NCBI RefSeq assembly: GCF_000219605.1
Contig: NC_015740.1
Coordinates: 3,720,001 to 3,784,000 of the forward strand
Direction of reading: 5' to 3'
DNA: 64,000 nucleotides
From: Stutzerimonas stutzeri
GTDB lineage: Bacteria; Pseudomonadota; Gammaproteobacteria; Pseudomonadales; Pseudomonadaceae
Each line of letters starts with the position of its first letter. Position 1 is the stretch's first letter. Below, piece after piece: positions 63,325-64,000 of this stretch. The notes beneath the pieces were generated by a model that saw nothing but the letters and a program-made list of their open reading frames with translations, ran no database searches and was not told the DNA's origin. The translations under genes and the position numbers were made by a program.

Positions 63325-63335
63325 GGAGATGACGG

Positions 63336-63518
63336 TTACTTGAGTTCCTGCTTCACCGTTTCGGTATGGGCGGCGGTCTCGCCTTCGCTCACCGATTTGC
63401 GGAACCCGCTGATCGCGCTGCCCAGATCGGAGCCCAGGCCACGCAGGCGCTTGGTGCCGAACAGCATGACCACGATCAGAAGAATGATCAGAAGTTGCCA
63501 GACGCTGATACCCATCAT
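63336..63518 (-). CDS. tatE: TatA/TatE-like twin-arginine translocase component
   Basis: 60 residues from ATG 63518 (ATG 63515 also possible). One transmembrane helix ([17 protein letters not shown]), then the hinge [22 protein letters not shown], the TatA signature. In P. stutzeri a tatE gene closes the nosRZDFYL operon and serves export of NosZ, which carries a Tat signal. GAGG precedes the start. 48 bp after nosL. Confidence 0.93.
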   Translation of the reverse strand: MMGISVWQLLIILLIVVMLFGTKRLRGLGSDLGSAISGFRKSVSEGETAAHTETVKQELK

Positions 63519-63565
63519 TGTGTTACCTCGCAAGTGTCGGAAGACTGGTCGTCACTGTCCGGGGC

Positions 63566-64000
63566 TCAGTGCCCCGCATGCGCGCCGTGTGCATCGTCGG
63601 ACAGGTGCCCGTGCATGCCGCCATGTTGCATGCTGGCCGCTTCCTGCAGCAGCGCCTGATCGATCTCTTCGAAGCGCAGCACACGGCCGCCGTGCATGCT
63701 CGCCAGGGCCTGGGCGTCCTGCTCCTGGGCGAAGCTGGCGAGCGACGCACCCATGGCGCCCTTGAGCGTCGTGCCGACCACATAGTAGGCGCTGGTTGCG
63801 TCGATCAGATGACCGTCGTCCGGATGTTCCCAGACGCTGCGGCCCATGTCGTGCACATACAGCCGGGCCTCGAGCAGGCGGTTCTCCGGCTGCAGCCACC
63901 AGCCCAGCATCTCGGCGGTGGAACAGAACTTCTTCACCCCGCCCTTCTCCACCGCCTGACCCTTGGGCCCGGGGAAGTCGCTGATGATCATGCCGCAGAC
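63566..64000 (-). CDS. nosL: NosL copper chaperone lipoprotein, C-terminal part
   Basis: The frame runs off the right edge, so the lipobox is not visible. The visible part opens VCGMIISDFPGPKGQ, with the CGM copper-binding motif and PGPKGQ typical of NosL. The following MLGWWLQPENR, VHDMG and DATSAYYVVG segments and a His/Met-rich tail (MQHGGMHGHLSDDAHGAHAGH) fit. It delivers Cu(I) for the NosZ copper clusters. The tail is unusually rich in His and could bind more metal. nosY and the rest of nos should continue beyond the window. Confidence 0.95.
   Translation of the reverse strand, partial: VCGMIISDFPGPKGQAVEKGGVKKFCSTAEMLGWWLQPENRLLEARLYVHDMGRSVWEHPDDGHLIDATSAYYVVGTTLKGAMGASLASFAQEQDAQALASMHGGRVLRFEEIDQALLQEAASMQHGGMHGHLSDDAHGAHAGH

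Larger units (their letters stand above)
63022..63335. promoter_or_regulatory. gap between tatE and nnrS
   Basis: 314 bp. The ANR/DNR box is TTGATTGCAATCAG at 63141-63154 (one mismatch), likely controlling nnrS. Two hairpins end the nos transcript: GGGCAC-gag-GTGCCC at 63264-63278 and GAGGCAGCCCGTCC/GGACGGGCTGCTTC at 63279-63324. No gene is supported. Confidence 0.8.

Overview
The window is high-GC gammaproteobacterial chromosome, most likely a member of the Pseudomonas (Stutzerimonas) stutzeri group. The main reasons are a secreted maltotetraose-forming amylase of the P. stutzeri type beside maltose-uptake genes, and a cytochrome cd1 / cNor / nos denitrification region laid out as in that group. 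I see no rRNA, tRNA, CRISPR array, insertion sequence or prophage. Gene density is high, and most long open frames opposite the genes listed here are GC-rich antisense shadows.

Positions 1-13,240 are a maltodextrin locus: malT (cut by the window edge), malG, malF and malE on the minus strand; periplasmic alpha-amylase malS with a translationally coupled kinase-fold protein on the plus strand; the secreted maltotetraohydrolase amyP; then lamB and malM. malK is not in the window. A guanidine-II riboswitch and a SugE/Gdx exporter follow (13.3-13.8 kb), flanked by REP-like palindromes.

Positions 13.9-23.5 kb hold the Entner-Doudoroff region: zwf-pgl-eda-gapN-aldo/keto reductase on the minus strand, divergent hexR, and edd-glk, with HexR-like operators before zwf and edd. 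A small membrane protein and an MdtD-like exporter come next. At 25.6-28.8 kb is a Fur-box-preceded ftrABCD ferrous-iron uptake operon.

From 28.9 kb to the right edge the window is an anaerobic/denitrification region. Its parts are a class III ribonucleotide reductase (nrdD, a separate small glycyl-radical ORF, nrdG); a DNR-type regulator with a DGC-domain protein; ubiUVT for oxygen-independent ubiquinone synthesis; norR facing dnrN (RIC di-iron protein), with three NorR boxes and a sigma-54 promoter; a second DNR regulator and a zinc-ribbon membrane peptide; tandem 121-124 bp repeats; norD, norB and norC; nirH-G-L-D-F-C-M-S (minus strand) divergent from nirQ-O-P-J-E-N (plus strand); a LysR regulator; an HPP-CBS membrane protein; an orphan ccoN; a soluble CZB chemoreceptor; an SDR; nnrS; and finally tatE and nosL, the end of a nos operon that continues off the right edge.

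The genes form a coherent programme. Nine ANR/DNR boxes (TTGAY-N4-RTCAA type) precede nrdD, the DNR genes, ubiU, norC, nirS, nirQ, nirJ and nnrS. Nitrite is reduced to NO by NirS, whose heme d1 is made by NirE, NirDLGH, NirJ, NirF and NirN. NorCB reduces NO and is activated by NirQ/NorD. DnrN and NorR handle nitrosative damage. NrdD and UbiUVT supply dNTPs and ubiquinone without oxygen.
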